DNA of 21,882 nt from Lachnospiraceae bacterium UBA3785 (GCA_002369495.1 DFFD01000049.1:1-21882); one strand, 5' to 3'. Shown: positions 11,495-20,059, counted from the stretch's first letter. Numbers and translations are program-made. Notes: generated by a model not told the origin, from the letters alone.

Positions 11495-12585
11495 TATATA
11501 AGGGAAATAAAAGAAAACTGATCCTCGCTTCAGGCAGCGAATACCCGGGGGAGGGCTTCGGCGCGGACACGGGCAGCCGCATCGCGGAGCTGGTCTTCAA
11601 CACCTCGCCGGTCGGTTACCAGGAGATCCTCTCGGACCCGTCCTATACGGACCAGTTCGTCGTCATGGCTTACCCGCTGATCGGCAATTACGGGATCAAT
11701 GATGACGATTTCGAGACGCTCATGCCGACCATCGGCGGATTTGTTGTGCGGGACTATAACGACCTGCCGTCCAACTTCCGGAGCAGGCGGACGCTCTCGG
11801 AGACCATGCGGGAGCTCGGCATCCCGGGGATCTCGGGCGTCGACACGCGGGAGATCATCCGGAAGATCCGAAACGAGGGGACCATGAAGGCGCTAATCGC
11901 GGATGCGGACATGCCGCTGGAGAAGGGGCTCGACATCCTTAAGGAGACGGATCTGCCGCGCGATGCGGTATCAAGGGTGAGTCGGGAGCACCGGGAGAAT
12001 TTCATTTCCATGAATGCGAAGTACCACATCGCGGCCGTCGATTTCGGGATGAAGGAAAATATCATCCGCTCCTTTCTGGCGCGCGGGTGCAGTGTGACGG
12101 TATTTCCCTGGAATGTGACCGCCGAGGAGGTCAGGAGCGTGCGCCCGGACGGGGTCTTTCTTTCGAACGGGCCCGGCGACCCGGCGGACGTTCCGGAGGC
12201 GGTCAGGCTTGTGCGGAAGCTCCGCGGGCAGTACCCGATCTTCGGGATCTGTCTGGGACACCAGATCATCTCGCTGGCAGCGGGGGCTTCCACCTACAAG
12301 CTGAAGTTCGGCCACAGGGGCGGCAACCACCCGGTGCGGGATCTTCGGACGGGGAAGATCGAGATCACCTCCCAGAATCACTCCTATGCGGTCGATGAGA
12401 AGTCTCTTGCGGGGACCGGGCTTGTGGTGACGCACAGAAACATTCTGGATGGGACTGTCGAGGGCGTCGCCTGCCCTAAGGACCGGATCTTCAGCGTGCA
12501 GTATCACCCGGAGAGCTCGCCGGGACCGCATGACGCGGTCCATCTTTTCGACGAGTTTCTGGGGCTTATGCGAAAGGAACGATAA
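11491..12585 (+). CDS. carA: Carbamoyl-phosphate synthase, small subunit
   Basis: The 364-residue glutaminase subunit supplies ammonia to CarB for carbamoyl phosphate, the precursor of pyrimidines and arginine. The N-terminal CarA domain contains [23 protein letters not shown] and the segment leading to SNGPGDP. The class I amidotransferase domain has Cys254 in GICLGHQ and His339/Glu341 in HPE. The ATG overlaps the purF stop as ATGA and has GAGGTGA upstream, pointing to coupled translation. Length and motifs are standard. Confidence 0.97.
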
Positions 12586-15500
12586 TGCCTAAGAGAACCG
12601 ATTTAGAGAAAATACTGGTGATCGGCTCCGGCCCCATCGTCATCGGACAGGCGGCGGAGTTTGATTATGCGGGGACCCAGGCCTGCCTGGCGCTCAGGGA
12701 GGAGGGCTACCGGGTCATCCTGTGCAACTCGAACCCTGCCACGATCATGACGGACAAATCTGTCGCCGACCGGGTCTACATGGAGCCGCTGACGCTGGAG
12801 TATGTCGCGAGGATCATCCGGACCGAGCGGCCGGACGCGATCCTGCCGGGGATCGGCGGCCAGACCGGCCTCAATCTTGCCATGCAGCTGGAGAAGAAGG
12901 GCATCCTTCGGGAGTGCGGCTGCGAGCTTCTGGGTACGGATTCAGCCAGCATCGAGATGGCGGAGGACCGTGAGAAATTCCGCGACCTGTGCGTGAGGCT
13001 CGGGGAGCCCGTTCTGCCCTCGATCGTGGTGCATTCGCATGAGGAAGGCAGGAAGGCAGCGGCGGAGATCGGCTACCCGGTGGTCCTCCGGCCGGCCTTC
13101 ACGCTCGGCGGGACAGGCGGCGGCTTCGCGGACAACGAGGCGGAGCTCGATGAGCTCCTTACCGCCGGACTTGACCTCTCCCCGGTGGGGGAGGTCCTGG
13201 TCGAGAAGAGCGTCCGGGGCTTCAAGGAGATCGAATACGAGGTGATCCGGGATGCCGCCGACACCGCCATCACCGTCTGCAACATGGAAAACCTGGATCC
13301 GGTCGGGATCCACACAGGCGATTCGATCGTGGTCTGTCCGTCCCAGACGCTGACAGACCGCGAGTATCATATGCTGCGCGACAGCGCCTTAAAGCTCATC
13401 CGGGCGCTGAGGGTCGAGGGAGGCTGCAATGTCCAGTTTGCGCTCGATCCGAAATCATTTCAGTATTACCTGATCGAGGTCAACCCCAGGGTCTCGAGGT
13501 CCTCCGCGCTGGCCTCCAAGGCCTCCGGCTACCCGATCGCGCGGGTCTCCGCCAAGATCGGCGTGGGTCTCACCCTCGATGAGATCCCGCTTGACAACAC
13601 GCCGGCCTGCTTCGAACCTGCCCTTGATTACGTTGTCACGAAGATGGCGCGGTTTCCGTTTGACAAATTTACGGACGCGGACCGGACGCTGGGCACCCAG
13701 ATGAAGGCGACCGGCGAGACCATGGGCGTCGGAAGGACCTTCGAGGAGAGTTTGCTAAAGGCCGTGCGGTCGCTCGAGAACGGGACGATGCACCTAAGGC
13801 TCGCCAAATTCGATGAGGAGACGGATGACAATCTCCGGAAAACGGCCGAAGAAGGCAGCGCCGACCGCATCTATGCGCTGTCGGAGCTCCTGCGGCGCGG
13901 GGCGGATCCGGGGGAAATCGCCTCTTTGACGGGGATCGACCGCTTCTTCCTGGACAAGATCGCGAATATCATCGAGGAGGAGAATGCCCTCAAAACCCGC
14001 CAGAATGACGCCGGCGAGCTTTACCGCGCGAAGCGGATGGGATTTTCAGACGCCTGCATTGCCGGCCTCTGGGGCGTGGACGAGCAGGAGGTTTACGCGC
14101 TGCGGAAGAGGGAGGGCATTTTTCCGGTATACAAGATGATCGACACCTGCGCGTCGGAGTTTCGGAGCTACGTCCCGTATTTCTATTCGACGTACGAATC
14201 GGAAAATGAATCCCTCGTCAAATCCCGCCCCAAAGTCATCGTGCTGGGGGCAGGCCCGATCCGGATCGGGCAGGGCGTCGAGTTTGACTACTCCACCGTC
14301 CATGCGGTGCAGACGATCCGGGACGCGGGCTATGAGGCGATCGTGATCAACAACAACCCGGAGACCGTATCGACGGATTACACGACGTCGGACAAGCTCT
14401 ATTTTGAGCCGCTCTGTGTCGAGGACGTGATGAATATCATCGAGATGGAACAGCCGGACGGCGTGATTGCAACGCTGGGCGGGCAGACCGCGGTGAACCT
14501 CGCGGAGCCGCTCGCCGCAAGGGGCGTCCGGCTCATCGGAACCGGCTGCGAGGCGATCCGCCGCGCGGAGGACCGCGATCTGTTTGAGAAGCTTCTTATA
14601 AAACTGGGAATTCCGGAACCGGCCGGCACGGCGGTGACCGGCATAGAGGAGGGCGTCGCGGCGGCCCGCGCCATCGGCTACCCGGTCCTCGTTCGGCCGA
14701 GCTTTGTGCTGGGCGGCCGCGCGATGCAGATCGTCTCGAAGGAGAAGGAGCTGCGGCACTACCTGAAGACCGCGGTCGAGATCGATGCGGACAAACCTGT
14801 GCTCGTTGACCGCTATATCAGCGGGAAGGAGCTCGAGGTGGATGCGGTATCGGACGGGGAGGAGGTGTTCATTCCCGGGATCATGGAGCTCGTGGAGCGG
14901 ACCGGCATTCACTCGGGAGACTCGATCAGTGTATACCCGACCTTCAGCGTTTCGGATAAGGTGCTCGCAACGATCCGCGATTACACGCGGCGGCTGGGAC
15001 TCGGGATCGGCATCAGGGGGCTGTTCAACATCCAGTTTATTGTCGATCAGAATGAGGAGGTTTACATAATTGAGGTAAATCCGCGCTCCTCGAGGACCGT
15101 GCCGTTTCTCTCGAAGGCGACAGGGTTCGCGCTGCCGGACATGGCGGCGAGGGTGAGCCTCGGGATGTCCCTGAGAGACCAGGGCGTCACGGAGCTGGAT
15201 CCTCCGACCGGCGGGAAGTGGTTTGTGAAGGTGCCGGTGTTTTCATTTTCCAAACTGGCGGGCATGGATGCTTACCTCTCGCCGGAAATGAAATCCACCG
15301 GGGAGGCCATCGGCTACGACGCAAAGCTGCCGCGCGCGATGTACAAGGCGCTCATTGCCTCGGGGATCCGGCTGCAGAATTACGGGACGGTGATCTTTAC
15401 GCTGGCGGACGAGGACAAGGAGGAGGCGCTGCCGCTCGCGAGGCGGTTCTATGACATGGGGTTCAACATCGAGGCGACGACTCTGACGGCGGAGACCATG

Positions 15501-15758
15501 CGCGGGGCCGGCATCAGGACGAGGCTGCTCCGGAAACCCAGCGAGGGCAGCACCGAGGTCCTCGATTCGATCCGGGCGGGGTACGTGAGCTACGTCGTGA
15601 ATACGCGCGCAATCCTGTCGGGGGTCCATTACGAGGACGGCGTCGCAATCCGACGCTGCGCGAGCGAGCACCGGGTCACGATGTTCACTTCGCTCGACAC
15701 GGTGAGGGTGCTGCTGGATGTGCTGGAGGAGATGACGATCGGGGTGAGCGCGATCTGA
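12585..15758 (+). CDS. carB: Carbamoyl-phosphate synthase, large subunit
   Basis: A 1057-residue subunit with the internal duplication of the family. The first half begins [19 protein letters not shown], and the second half repeats the theme from about residue 551 ([18 protein letters not shown]). Each half holds an ATP-grasp domain ([12 protein letters not shown] and [25 protein letters not shown] and [13 protein letters not shown]). The last 130 or so residues are the MGS-like allosteric domain. It phosphorylates bicarbonate and carbamate, using ammonia tunnelled from CarA. The stop of carA and the start of carB share one base (TAATG). Last gene of the operon; no convincing intrinsic terminator follows, and the 73-bp repeat begins about 30 bases later. 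Confidence 0.97.
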   Translation: MPKRTDLEKILVIGSGPIVIGQAAEFDYAGTQACLALREEGYRVILCNSNPATIMTDKSVADRVYMEPLTLEYVARIIRTERPDAILPGIGGQTGLNLAMQLEKKGILRECGCELLGTDSASIEMAEDREKFRDLCVRLGEPVLPSIVVHSHEEGRKAAAEIGYPVVLRPAFTLGGTGGGFADNEAELDELLTAGLDLSPVGEVLVEKSVRGFKEIEYEVIRDAADTAITVCNMENLDPVGIHTGDSIVVCPSQTLTDREYHMLRDSALKLIRALRVEGGCNVQFALDPKSFQYYLIEVNPRVSRSSALASKASGYPIARVSAKIGVGLTLDEIPLDNTPACFEPALDYVVTKMARFPFDKFTDADRTLGTQMKATGETMGVGRTFEESLLKAVRSLENGTMHLRLAKFDEETDDNLRKTAEEGSADRIYALSELLRRGADPGEIASLTGIDRFFLDKIANIIEEENALKTRQNDAGELYRAKRMGFSDACIAGLWGVDEQEVYALRKREGIFPVYKMIDTCASEFRSYVPYFYSTYESENESLVKSRPKVIVLGAGPIRIGQGVEFDYSTVHAVQTIRDAGYEAIVINNNPETVSTDYTTSDKLYFEPLCVEDVMNIIEMEQPDGVIATLGGQTAVNLAEPLAARGVRLIGTGCEAIRRAEDRDLFEKLLIKLGIPEPAGTAVTGIEEGVAAARAIGYPVLVRPSFVLGGRAMQIVSKEKELRHYLKTAVEIDADKPVLVDRYISGKELEVDAVSDGEEVFIPGIMELVERTGIHSGDSISVYPTFSVSDKVLATIRDYTRRLGLGIGIRGLFNIQFIVDQNEEVYIIEVNPRSSRTVPFLSKATGFALPDMAARVSLGMSLRDQGVTELDPPTGGKWFVKVPVFSFSKLAGMDAYLSPEMKSTGEAIGYDAKLPRAMYKALIASGIRLQNYGTVIFTLADEDKEEALPLARRFYDMGFNIEATTLTAETMRGAGIRTRLLRKPSEGSTEVLDSIRAGYVSYVVNTRAILSGVHYEDGVAIRRCASEHRVTMFTSLDTVRVLLDVLEEMTIGVSAI

Positions 15759-15786
15759 GGGCCGTCCTTGGGTTTTTCGCGTGTCA

Positions 15787-16135
15787 AATGGGAGAAGCCA
15801 TGCCGGAGGTCATGGAAGGTTCCCACATGGCAGAAATCTTGCTTGTCGGGGCCCTCAGGCGGTTGAAATTCAATGCAGGCGACTGTTGAAGGTTCCGGCA
15901 ATGCAGAAATCTTGCTAAACGCGACCTTCAGGCGGTTGAAATTCAATGCAAGAGACTGTCGAAGGTTTCGGCAATGCAAAAATCTTGCTAAAAGCGGCGT
16001 TTGGACAGTTGAAAGTCAATGCAGGGGACTGGTGAAGGTTCCGGCAATGCAGAAATCTCGTCAAAGTCCGTTCTTGGGCGGGGAAAGCGCCATGCAGGGA
16101 GTTTCGTGAGTCGCCGGCATGGCAAACGCCTTGCA
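15787..16135 (+). repeat. Left array of a degenerate 73-bp tandem repeat (about 5 units)
   Basis: Units begin at 15787 (degenerate head), 15860, 15933, 16006 and 16079 (degenerate tail), an exact 73-base period. Conserved blocks are TTGAAATTCAATGCAG, GACTG, TTCCGGCAATGCAGAAATC and TTGCTAAA. Each unit can form an imperfect stem, CAATGCAGG against CCGGCAATG. The head and tail units instead hold perfect stems: GCCATG/CATGGC (15797-15802 with 15826-15831) and GCCATGC/GCATGGC (16089-16095 with 16117-16123). The period is not a multiple of three and no plausible protein runs through it, so it is noncoding. It fills the gap after carB. No family was recognised. Confidence 0.9.
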
Positions 16136-16147
16136 TTTTCCTGCAGA

Positions 16148-16176
16148 TTGACAGCGGGTGACCTATCAGATATAAT
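16148..16176 (+). promoter_or_regulatory. Consensus sigma-A promoter upstream of the PD-(D/E)XK gene
   Basis: TTGACA (16148-16153), a 17-base spacer and TATAAT (16171-16176): a perfect consensus promoter. The predicted start is about 16183. It lies just after the left repeat array and reads toward a terminator 50 bases on and then the gene at 16309. Confidence 0.88.
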
Positions 16177-16200
16177 TGGTTCATGCGTAAACAAGAACCA
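16177..16200. promoter_or_regulatory. Operator-like inverted repeat at the transcription start
   Basis: TGGTTC (16177-16182) and GAACCA (16195-16200) are perfect inverted half-sites separated by 12 bases, immediately downstream of the -10 box and spanning the predicted start. This is a typical place for a repressor site. It could also be part of an RNA hairpin if transcription starts early. No cognate regulator is evident. Confidence 0.4.
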
Positions 16201-16229
16201 GAATATAAATATATTAACCTGATAGCGGC

Positions 16230-16264
16230 GAAAACCTCGGATGATTCCGAGGTTTTCTTTTTTT
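16230..16264 (+). terminator. Intrinsic terminator between promoter and PD-(D/E)XK gene
   Basis: A perfect 11-pair stem (GAAAACCTCGG with CCGAGGTTTTC, 16230-16240 and 16247-16257) with loop ATGATT and seven T residues after it. It would end a roughly 80-base RNA from the promoter at 16148, or act as an attenuator for the gene at 16309. The loop lacks G4, so it is not an ANTAR-type hexaloop. Confidence 0.85.
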
Positions 16265-16308
16265 GGTTAAGAATGAATCAAAAAATATTATGATAGGAGG
16301 AGGCGAAA

Positions 16309-17121
16309 ATGATAACCGTAGGTACCGATGAACAAATCAGGATCCTGGAGAAGCTGACGGCAAAGGCGGAGGCTTCCCTTAGGAAGGCTCCGGAGGGGAT
16401 CCTCAACGTTATGCACAGCGCCGGGAGAAGCCAGTATTACTATAAAGAGTCGCCGGCGGAGCGGCCGGGTAAGTACATTTCAAAGAAAAATATGAAGCTG
16501 GCAGCGGCACTGGCACAGAGAGACTATGACCGGGACTTTGTCGCTGCGGCGGCCGCAGCAAAGAAACGAATATTGGATAGCCGGAAGCTGGGGGCTGAGA
16601 GGAATATTTCACTGATGTACGATGAACTGTCGGATGTATTTGAGCGCCTGTCCGAGGGGAGGCGGGTTCTTATCAATCCATACGTTCGGCCAACCGGGCA
16701 ATTTGTCAGTGAGTGGGAGAGCTTTGTGTATAAGGGGCTTTCATTTTCAGAAGACGCACCTGAGATATATTCGGAGCGAGGCGAGAGGGTGCGCTCGAAA
16801 AGTGAGAAGATGATCGCAGACAAGCTGCTCCTGATGAAGATCCCCTACCGGTACGAGTGCCCTCTGAACATAGGAAGGCAGATGCCGGTGTATCCGGATT
16901 TCATGATTCTGGATGTTCGGGAGAGAAAGGTTGTTATATATGAGCATTTTGGGATGATGGAGGACAGTAAGTATGCATGTGATGCGTTGAATAAAATCGC
17001 GGATTACGAGAAGGCGGGCTACTACGTCGGAATGAATCTTCTTTTTACGATGGAGTCGTCCAACTGCCCTCTCAATATGAGGCTGTTTGAGAAGAAGATA
17101 AGGGTGAGGCTTGGCGTGTGA
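16309..17121 (+). CDS. PD-(D/E)XK-like protein of unknown function
   Basis: A 270-residue protein that I do not recognise as a named gene. Residues 1-150 are charged and helical, without signal peptide or membrane segments. Residues 160-270 resemble the restriction-endonuclease-like fold: RSKSEKMIADKLL (E166), then YPDFMILD (D197), then VVIYEHFG (E212) and a later KIADYEKAGY helix. The E-D-E spacing suits a PD-(D/E)XK core, but the Lys of the ExK triad is absent (E-H-F), so activity is uncertain. The start has AGGAGG at 16297-16302. The gene has a perfect promoter, a leader terminator and a possible operator, and lies between two arrays of the same 73-bp repeat. The right array begins at its stop codon. 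A cassette relationship with the repeats is inference. Confidence 0.75.
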   Translation: MITVGTDEQIRILEKLTAKAEASLRKAPEGILNVMHSAGRSQYYYKESPAERPGKYISKKNMKLAAALAQRDYDRDFVAAAAAAKKRILDSRKLGAERNISLMYDELSDVFERLSEGRRVLINPYVRPTGQFVSEWESFVYKGLSFSEDAPEIYSERGERVRSKSEKMIADKLLLMKIPYRYECPLNIGRQMPVYPDFMILDVRERKVVIYEHFGMMEDSKYACDALNKIADYEKAGYYVGMNLLFTMESSNCPLNMRLFEKKIRVRLGV

Positions 17122-17735
17122 GATTGAAGGTTTCGGCAATGCAGAAATCTTGATAAAAGCGACGTTCGGGCGGTTGAAATTCAATGCAAGAGACTATATG
17201 AGGCTCCGGCAATGCAGAAATCTTGCTAAACGTGACGTTCAGGCGGTTGAAATTCAATGCAGGAGACTGGTGAAGGTTCCGGCAATGCAGAAAACTTGCT
17301 TACCGAGGCCTTCAGGCTACTGAAATTCAATGCAGAAGACTGCCGAAGCCTCCGGCAATGCAGAAATCCTGCTAAAAGAGAGCGTCAGGCGATTGAAAGT
17401 CAATGCAGGAGTCTGCAGAAGGTTCCGGCAATGCAGAAATCCTGCTAAAAGAGAGCGTCAGGCGGTTGAAAGTCAATGCAGGAGACTGCCAGAGGCTCCG
17501 GCAATGCAGAAATCCTGCTAAAAGAGAGCGTCAGGCGGTTGAAAGTCAATGCAGGGGACTGCTGAAGGCTTCGGCAATGCAGAAATCTTGCTAAGAGTGG
17601 CGTTCAGACGGGTGAAATTCAATGCAGGGGACTGGTGAAGGTTCCGGCAATTCAGAAATCTCGCCAAAGCCTGCTTGCGGGGAGGGAAAGCGCCATGCAG
17701 GGAACCGCATGAGCCCCCGGCATGGCAGCCGCGGT
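17122..17735 (+). repeat. Right array of the 73-bp tandem repeat (about 9 units)
   Basis: Starts at 17171, 17244, 17317, 17390, 17463, 17536 and 17609 are exactly 73 bases apart. They are preceded by a partial unit starting at the stop of the PD-(D/E)XK gene and followed by a degenerate tail unit. Units 17317-17535 share a diverged end (AAAAGAGAGCGTCAGG), showing recent local duplication. The last full unit ends in the same diverged way as the last full unit of the left array (TCGCCAAAGC here, TCGTCAAAGT there). The tail holds the stem GCCATGC/GCATGGC (17692-17698 with 17720-17726). Both arrays therefore share orientation, polarity and a special end unit. Noncoding; short open frames through it shift frame at each unit. 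Confidence 0.92.
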
Positions 17736-17761
17736 GAATAAGGCGGCGATAGACGCCCCCC

Positions 17762-17866
17762 TCACCTCTTATGCCGGCGCCTGTACACCCCGGGGGTCAC
17801 GCCCTCGGTCTTACGGAAGACCTTCGTGAAATAGCTCTGGTCGCAGAACCGAAGCAGGGACGTTTT
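17762..17866 (-). pseudogene. Remnant of an AraC-family regulator (C-terminal helix-turn-helix only)
   Basis: On the minus strand about 33 codons, ending at the stop at 17762, encode FCDQSYFTKVFRKTEGVTPG followed by a basic tail. This is the second helix-turn-helix and signature of AraC/XylS regulators, located at the C-terminus as in intact family members. Sequence upstream of it (beyond about 17866) does not continue the domain and carries the dapL promoter, so the gene is 5'-truncated. It lies between the right repeat array and dapL. Confidence 0.75.
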
Positions 17867-17917
17867 TAACCGGATGGATAAGTATTTTAACGAGGCGCTG
17901 CGCCGACATGAAAAACA

Positions 17918-17946
17918 TTGACAAATAAAAGCTTCCATACTATGAT
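17918..17946 (+). promoter_or_regulatory. Sigma-A promoter for dapL
   Basis: TTGACA (17918-17923), 17-base spacer, TATGAT (17941-17946). The promoter shares much of its spacer start (AAATAAAAGC) with the gltB promoter (AAACAAAAGC), which suggests common descent or common control. Transcription should start near 17953, at the first base of the leader hairpin. Confidence 0.87.
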
Positions 17947-17952
17947 AGGCAA

Positions 17953-17999
17953 AGAGGCAAGGGAGTCTCTGACGCAACGGCATCAGAGACTCCTTTTTT
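17953..17999 (+). promoter_or_regulatory. dapL leader attenuator: ANTAR-type hairpin overlapping a terminator
   Basis: AGAGGC-AAGGGA-GTCTCT (17953-17970) forms a six-pair stem with a hexaloop having A1 and G4. It overlaps the 5' arm of a terminator: GGAGTCTCTGA (17962-17972) against TCAGAGACTCC (17983-17993), then six T. Over 20 bases it matches the gltB leader (521-540) at 18 positions. The terminator loop also contains AACGGC, which might act as a second recognition loop, though its closing pair would be poor. Regulation by the ANTAR protein is inferred. Confidence 0.72.
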
Positions 18000-18025
18000 A
18001 TTTTTAGATAACAGGGGGAAATACC

Positions 18026-19246
18026 ATGACACCGATCAACGAAAACTTCGGAAAAATGCCGGGCAGCTATCTCTTCTCAACTGTTGCCAGGAAGGTGGCC
18101 GCCTACGCGGCCGCGCACCCGGAGGCGGAGATCATCCGCCTCGGGATCGGGGACGTGACACAGCCGCTCGCGCCGGCGGTCATCGCCGCGCTGCACAAGG
18201 CGGTGGACGAGATGGGAAGCGCAGAGACGTTCAGAGGGTACGCGCCGGATCTGGGGTATTCATTTTTAAGGGAAGCAATAGCGGAAAATGACTTCAAAGC
18301 CCGCGGCTGTGCCGTCACCCGCGACGAGATTTTCGTCTCGGACGGGGCGAAGAGCGACTCCGCGAACATCCAGGAGCTCTTCGGGGCGGATGCCAGGATC
18401 GCGGTCTGCGACCCGGTTTACCCGGTCTACGTGGATTCGAACGCGATGGCGGGCCGCTGCGGGGATTACGACGCCGCGGCAGGGAGGTGGAGCCGCGTCA
18501 TTTACATGCCGACGACCGCGGAGAACGGATTTGTGCCGGCCCTGCCGGAGGAGACGCCGGACCTCATCTACCTCTGCTCGCCGAACAACCCGACCGGGAC
18601 GGCGCTTAAGAAACATGAACTGCAGCGGTTCGTCGATTACGCGAATGAGGTCGGGGCGGTGATCTTATTTGACGCGGCCTACGAGGCCTACATCGTGGAG
18701 GAGGACGTCCCGCACTCGATCTACGAGTGTGAAGGCGCGAAGACCTGCGCGATCGAGCTGCGGAGCTTCTCGAAAAATGCCGGCTTCACCGGCCTCCGCC
18801 TCGGTTACACGGTGGTCCCGAAAGCGCTTGTGCGCGGCGGGGCCTCCCTGAACGCAATGTGGGCGCGGCGGCACGGTACCAAGTTCAACGGGGCGCCTTA
18901 CATCGTACAGCGCGCGGGCGAGGCGGTCTACAGCCCGGAGGGCAGGGCGGAGATCCGCGAGCAGATCCTGCGCTACAGGAAAAATGCCGCCGTCATAAGA
19001 GACGGGCTCGCGAATGCGGGCTATACGGTCTTCGGCGGCGTGAATTCGCCTTATCTCTGGCTCCGGACGCCGGACGGGATGAGCTCCTGGGAGTTCTTTG
19101 ACTGGCTGCTGTCCCGCGTGAACATCGTGGGCACGCCCGGGAGCGGGTTCGGGCCGAGCGGAGAGGGGTATTTCCGCCTGACGGCGTTCGGGAGCTATGA
19201 GAATTCGGTGCGTGCGATGGAGAGGATCGGGGCGGTTCGGAGGTGA
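18026..19246 (+). CDS. dapL: LL-diaminopimelate aminotransferase
   Basis: A 406-residue PLP enzyme of the class I/II aminotransferase fold. It converts tetrahydrodipicolinate plus glutamate directly to LL-diaminopimelate, the short route to lysine and peptidoglycan precursors. The N-terminus INENFGKMPGSYLFSTVARK and the following IRLGIGDVTQPL are typical of DapL. The PLP lysine is Lys250 in SFSKNAGFTGLRLGY, and SPNNPTGTALKK and the Arg of FRLTAFGSY are in place. AGGGGGA precedes the ATG. It is monocistronic here and uses glutamate as amino donor, which fits control shared with glutamate synthase. It sits 70-odd bases after its own promoter and attenuator. Confidence 0.95.
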   Translation: MTPINENFGKMPGSYLFSTVARKVAAYAAAHPEAEIIRLGIGDVTQPLAPAVIAALHKAVDEMGSAETFRGYAPDLGYSFLREAIAENDFKARGCAVTRDEIFVSDGAKSDSANIQELFGADARIAVCDPVYPVYVDSNAMAGRCGDYDAAAGRWSRVIYMPTTAENGFVPALPEETPDLIYLCSPNNPTGTALKKHELQRFVDYANEVGAVILFDAAYEAYIVEEDVPHSIYECEGAKTCAIELRSFSKNAGFTGLRLGYTVVPKALVRGGASLNAMWARRHGTKFNGAPYIVQRAGEAVYSPEGRAEIREQILRYRKNAAVIRDGLANAGYTVFGGVNSPYLWLRTPDGMSSWEFFDWLLSRVNIVGTPGSGFGPSGEGYFRLTAFGSYENSVRAMERIGAVRR

Positions 19247-19274
19247 GGGGCCTGCCTGCAGGGACGGGGGTTCA

Positions 19275-19342
19275 GGGACGGTTCTAAGCACAAAAAAATT
19301 CTCTTTTTTTAAAGAGAACTTTTTTGTGCTTAGAACCGTCCC
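19275..19342. repeat. REP-like long hairpin with GGGACGGTTC ends; also a bidirectional terminator
   Basis: GGGACGGTTCTAAGCAC at the left is mirrored by GTGCTTAGAACCGTCCC at the right, and the A-rich then TTCTCTTT/AAAGAGAA interior continues the pairing, with one A-C mismatch. TTCTCTTT...AAAGAGAA followed by C and six T would stop transcription after dapL; the opposite strand also has a T-run. The end sequence is shared with the hairpin at 20368-20429, although the interiors differ. A second GGGACGG copy lies just upstream (19261). Confidence 0.85.
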
Positions 19343-19344
19343 CG

Positions 19345-19373
19345 TTGACAGGCTTTTTACGTGACGGTATGAT
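19345..19373 (+). promoter_or_regulatory. Sigma-A promoter for the unknown gene at 19400
   Basis: TTGACA (19345-19350), 17-base spacer, TATGAT (19368-19373). It begins two bases after the long hairpin ends, so the hairpin insulates this unit from dapL. The predicted start near 19380 leaves a leader of about 20 bases. Confidence 0.8.
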
Positions 19374-19399
19374 GGAGGCAGAAAGCGAGGGATGTGCTT

Positions 19400-20059
19400 A
19401 TGGTCATACGGAAGATAAAAACCGGCGGGATCGGATACCTGGAGCCCTTTCCTGGCAGCGGCGGCTGGTACTGGGGCACTGACTACACGAGCGGGGACCT
19501 CTACGAGGCGGAGGAGCTCTGGCGGGACAGGCACCGGATCAGGCAGAACCGGCTGATCTTCGCCGATGCGGACGGAAACGTCTATGAGCCGGTCCCGCCG
19601 GCGGAGGGCTGCTATTTCGGGCGGCCGGCGTACGATGACGGGAGGATCGTGATCCTGCTGGCGGATTTTCCGGAAGGCAAGGTGAAGCTCCTCGCCTGGG
19701 ACCGTGAGAAGGAGGAACTCTCCGGGACAGCAGAGATCCCGCTTGATGAGATCGAGGACTGCTACAACCTCATGCCGCAGGGAGATCCGCTCATGGTGAC
19801 GAGGCAGGCCGGCGATCATTTTGAGATCGTGTGGCCGGAGAGGGTGCGGTTTTCAATCGGACCGTCCGAGAGCTTCTGCTTCCGTGACGGGGAGAGGCTC
19901 TATTTTTCCAGGTGGATCGAGGACCCGGACTACCGTGAGGAGGTCGTCGTGCGGACGCTCCCGGACGGGGCAATTGCGGAAGTCTTCGACGGCTCGATCA
20001 ACTGCATGCCGGACGGGGAGATGTGGATCCTCGAGCAGAGAAAAGGAGAGGAAGGATGA
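19400..20059 (+). CDS. Hypothetical protein, 219 residues
   Basis: I do not recognise this protein. It is acidic, soluble and rich in aromatic residues and beta-strand-like segments (GWYWGTDY, DGRIVILLADFP, VKLLAWDREKEEL, DGERLYFSRW), without signal peptide or membrane segments. The strand-turn pattern would suit a beta-propeller or beta-sandwich domain, but that is a guess. The ATG at 19400 has GAGGGA 7-8 bases upstream; an in-frame GTG at 19394 is too close to that site. Its stop overlaps the start of the GH27 remnant as ATGA, so the two were translationally coupled. A link to galactoside use is only suggested by that neighbour. Confidence 0.75.
   Translation: MVIRKIKTGGIGYLEPFPGSGGWYWGTDYTSGDLYEAEELWRDRHRIRQNRLIFADADGNVYEPVPPAEGCYFGRPAYDDGRIVILLADFPEGKVKLLAWDREKEELSGTAEIPLDEIEDCYNLMPQGDPLMVTRQAGDHFEIVWPERVRFSIGPSESFCFRDGERLYFSRWIEDPDYREEVVVRTLPDGAIAEVFDGSINCMPDGEMWILEQRKGEEG

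Noticed and set aside
15759..15786. Intrinsic terminator directly after carB
   Set aside because: TTTTT is present at about 15774, but no stable stem precedes it.
16183..16293. A 36-codon open frame starting at the predicted transcription start (possible leaderless peptide)
   Set aside because: It has no Shine-Dalgarno site, and runs straight through the perfect terminator hairpin and T-run, which supply its Phe-rich end; chance is more likely.
17111..17594. Several 60-70-residue open frames through the repeat arrays
   Set aside because: Because 73 is not a multiple of three the frame changes at every unit; the frames are by-products of the repeat and lack ribosome-binding sites.
17122..17735. 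CRISPR array
   Set aside because: The whole 73-base unit is conserved with scattered changes; there are no unique spacers between short identical repeats and no cas genes.
18266..18616. Minus-strand open frame within dapL
   Set aside because: It is a shadow of dapL, whose motifs and PLP lysine are in the plus-strand frame.
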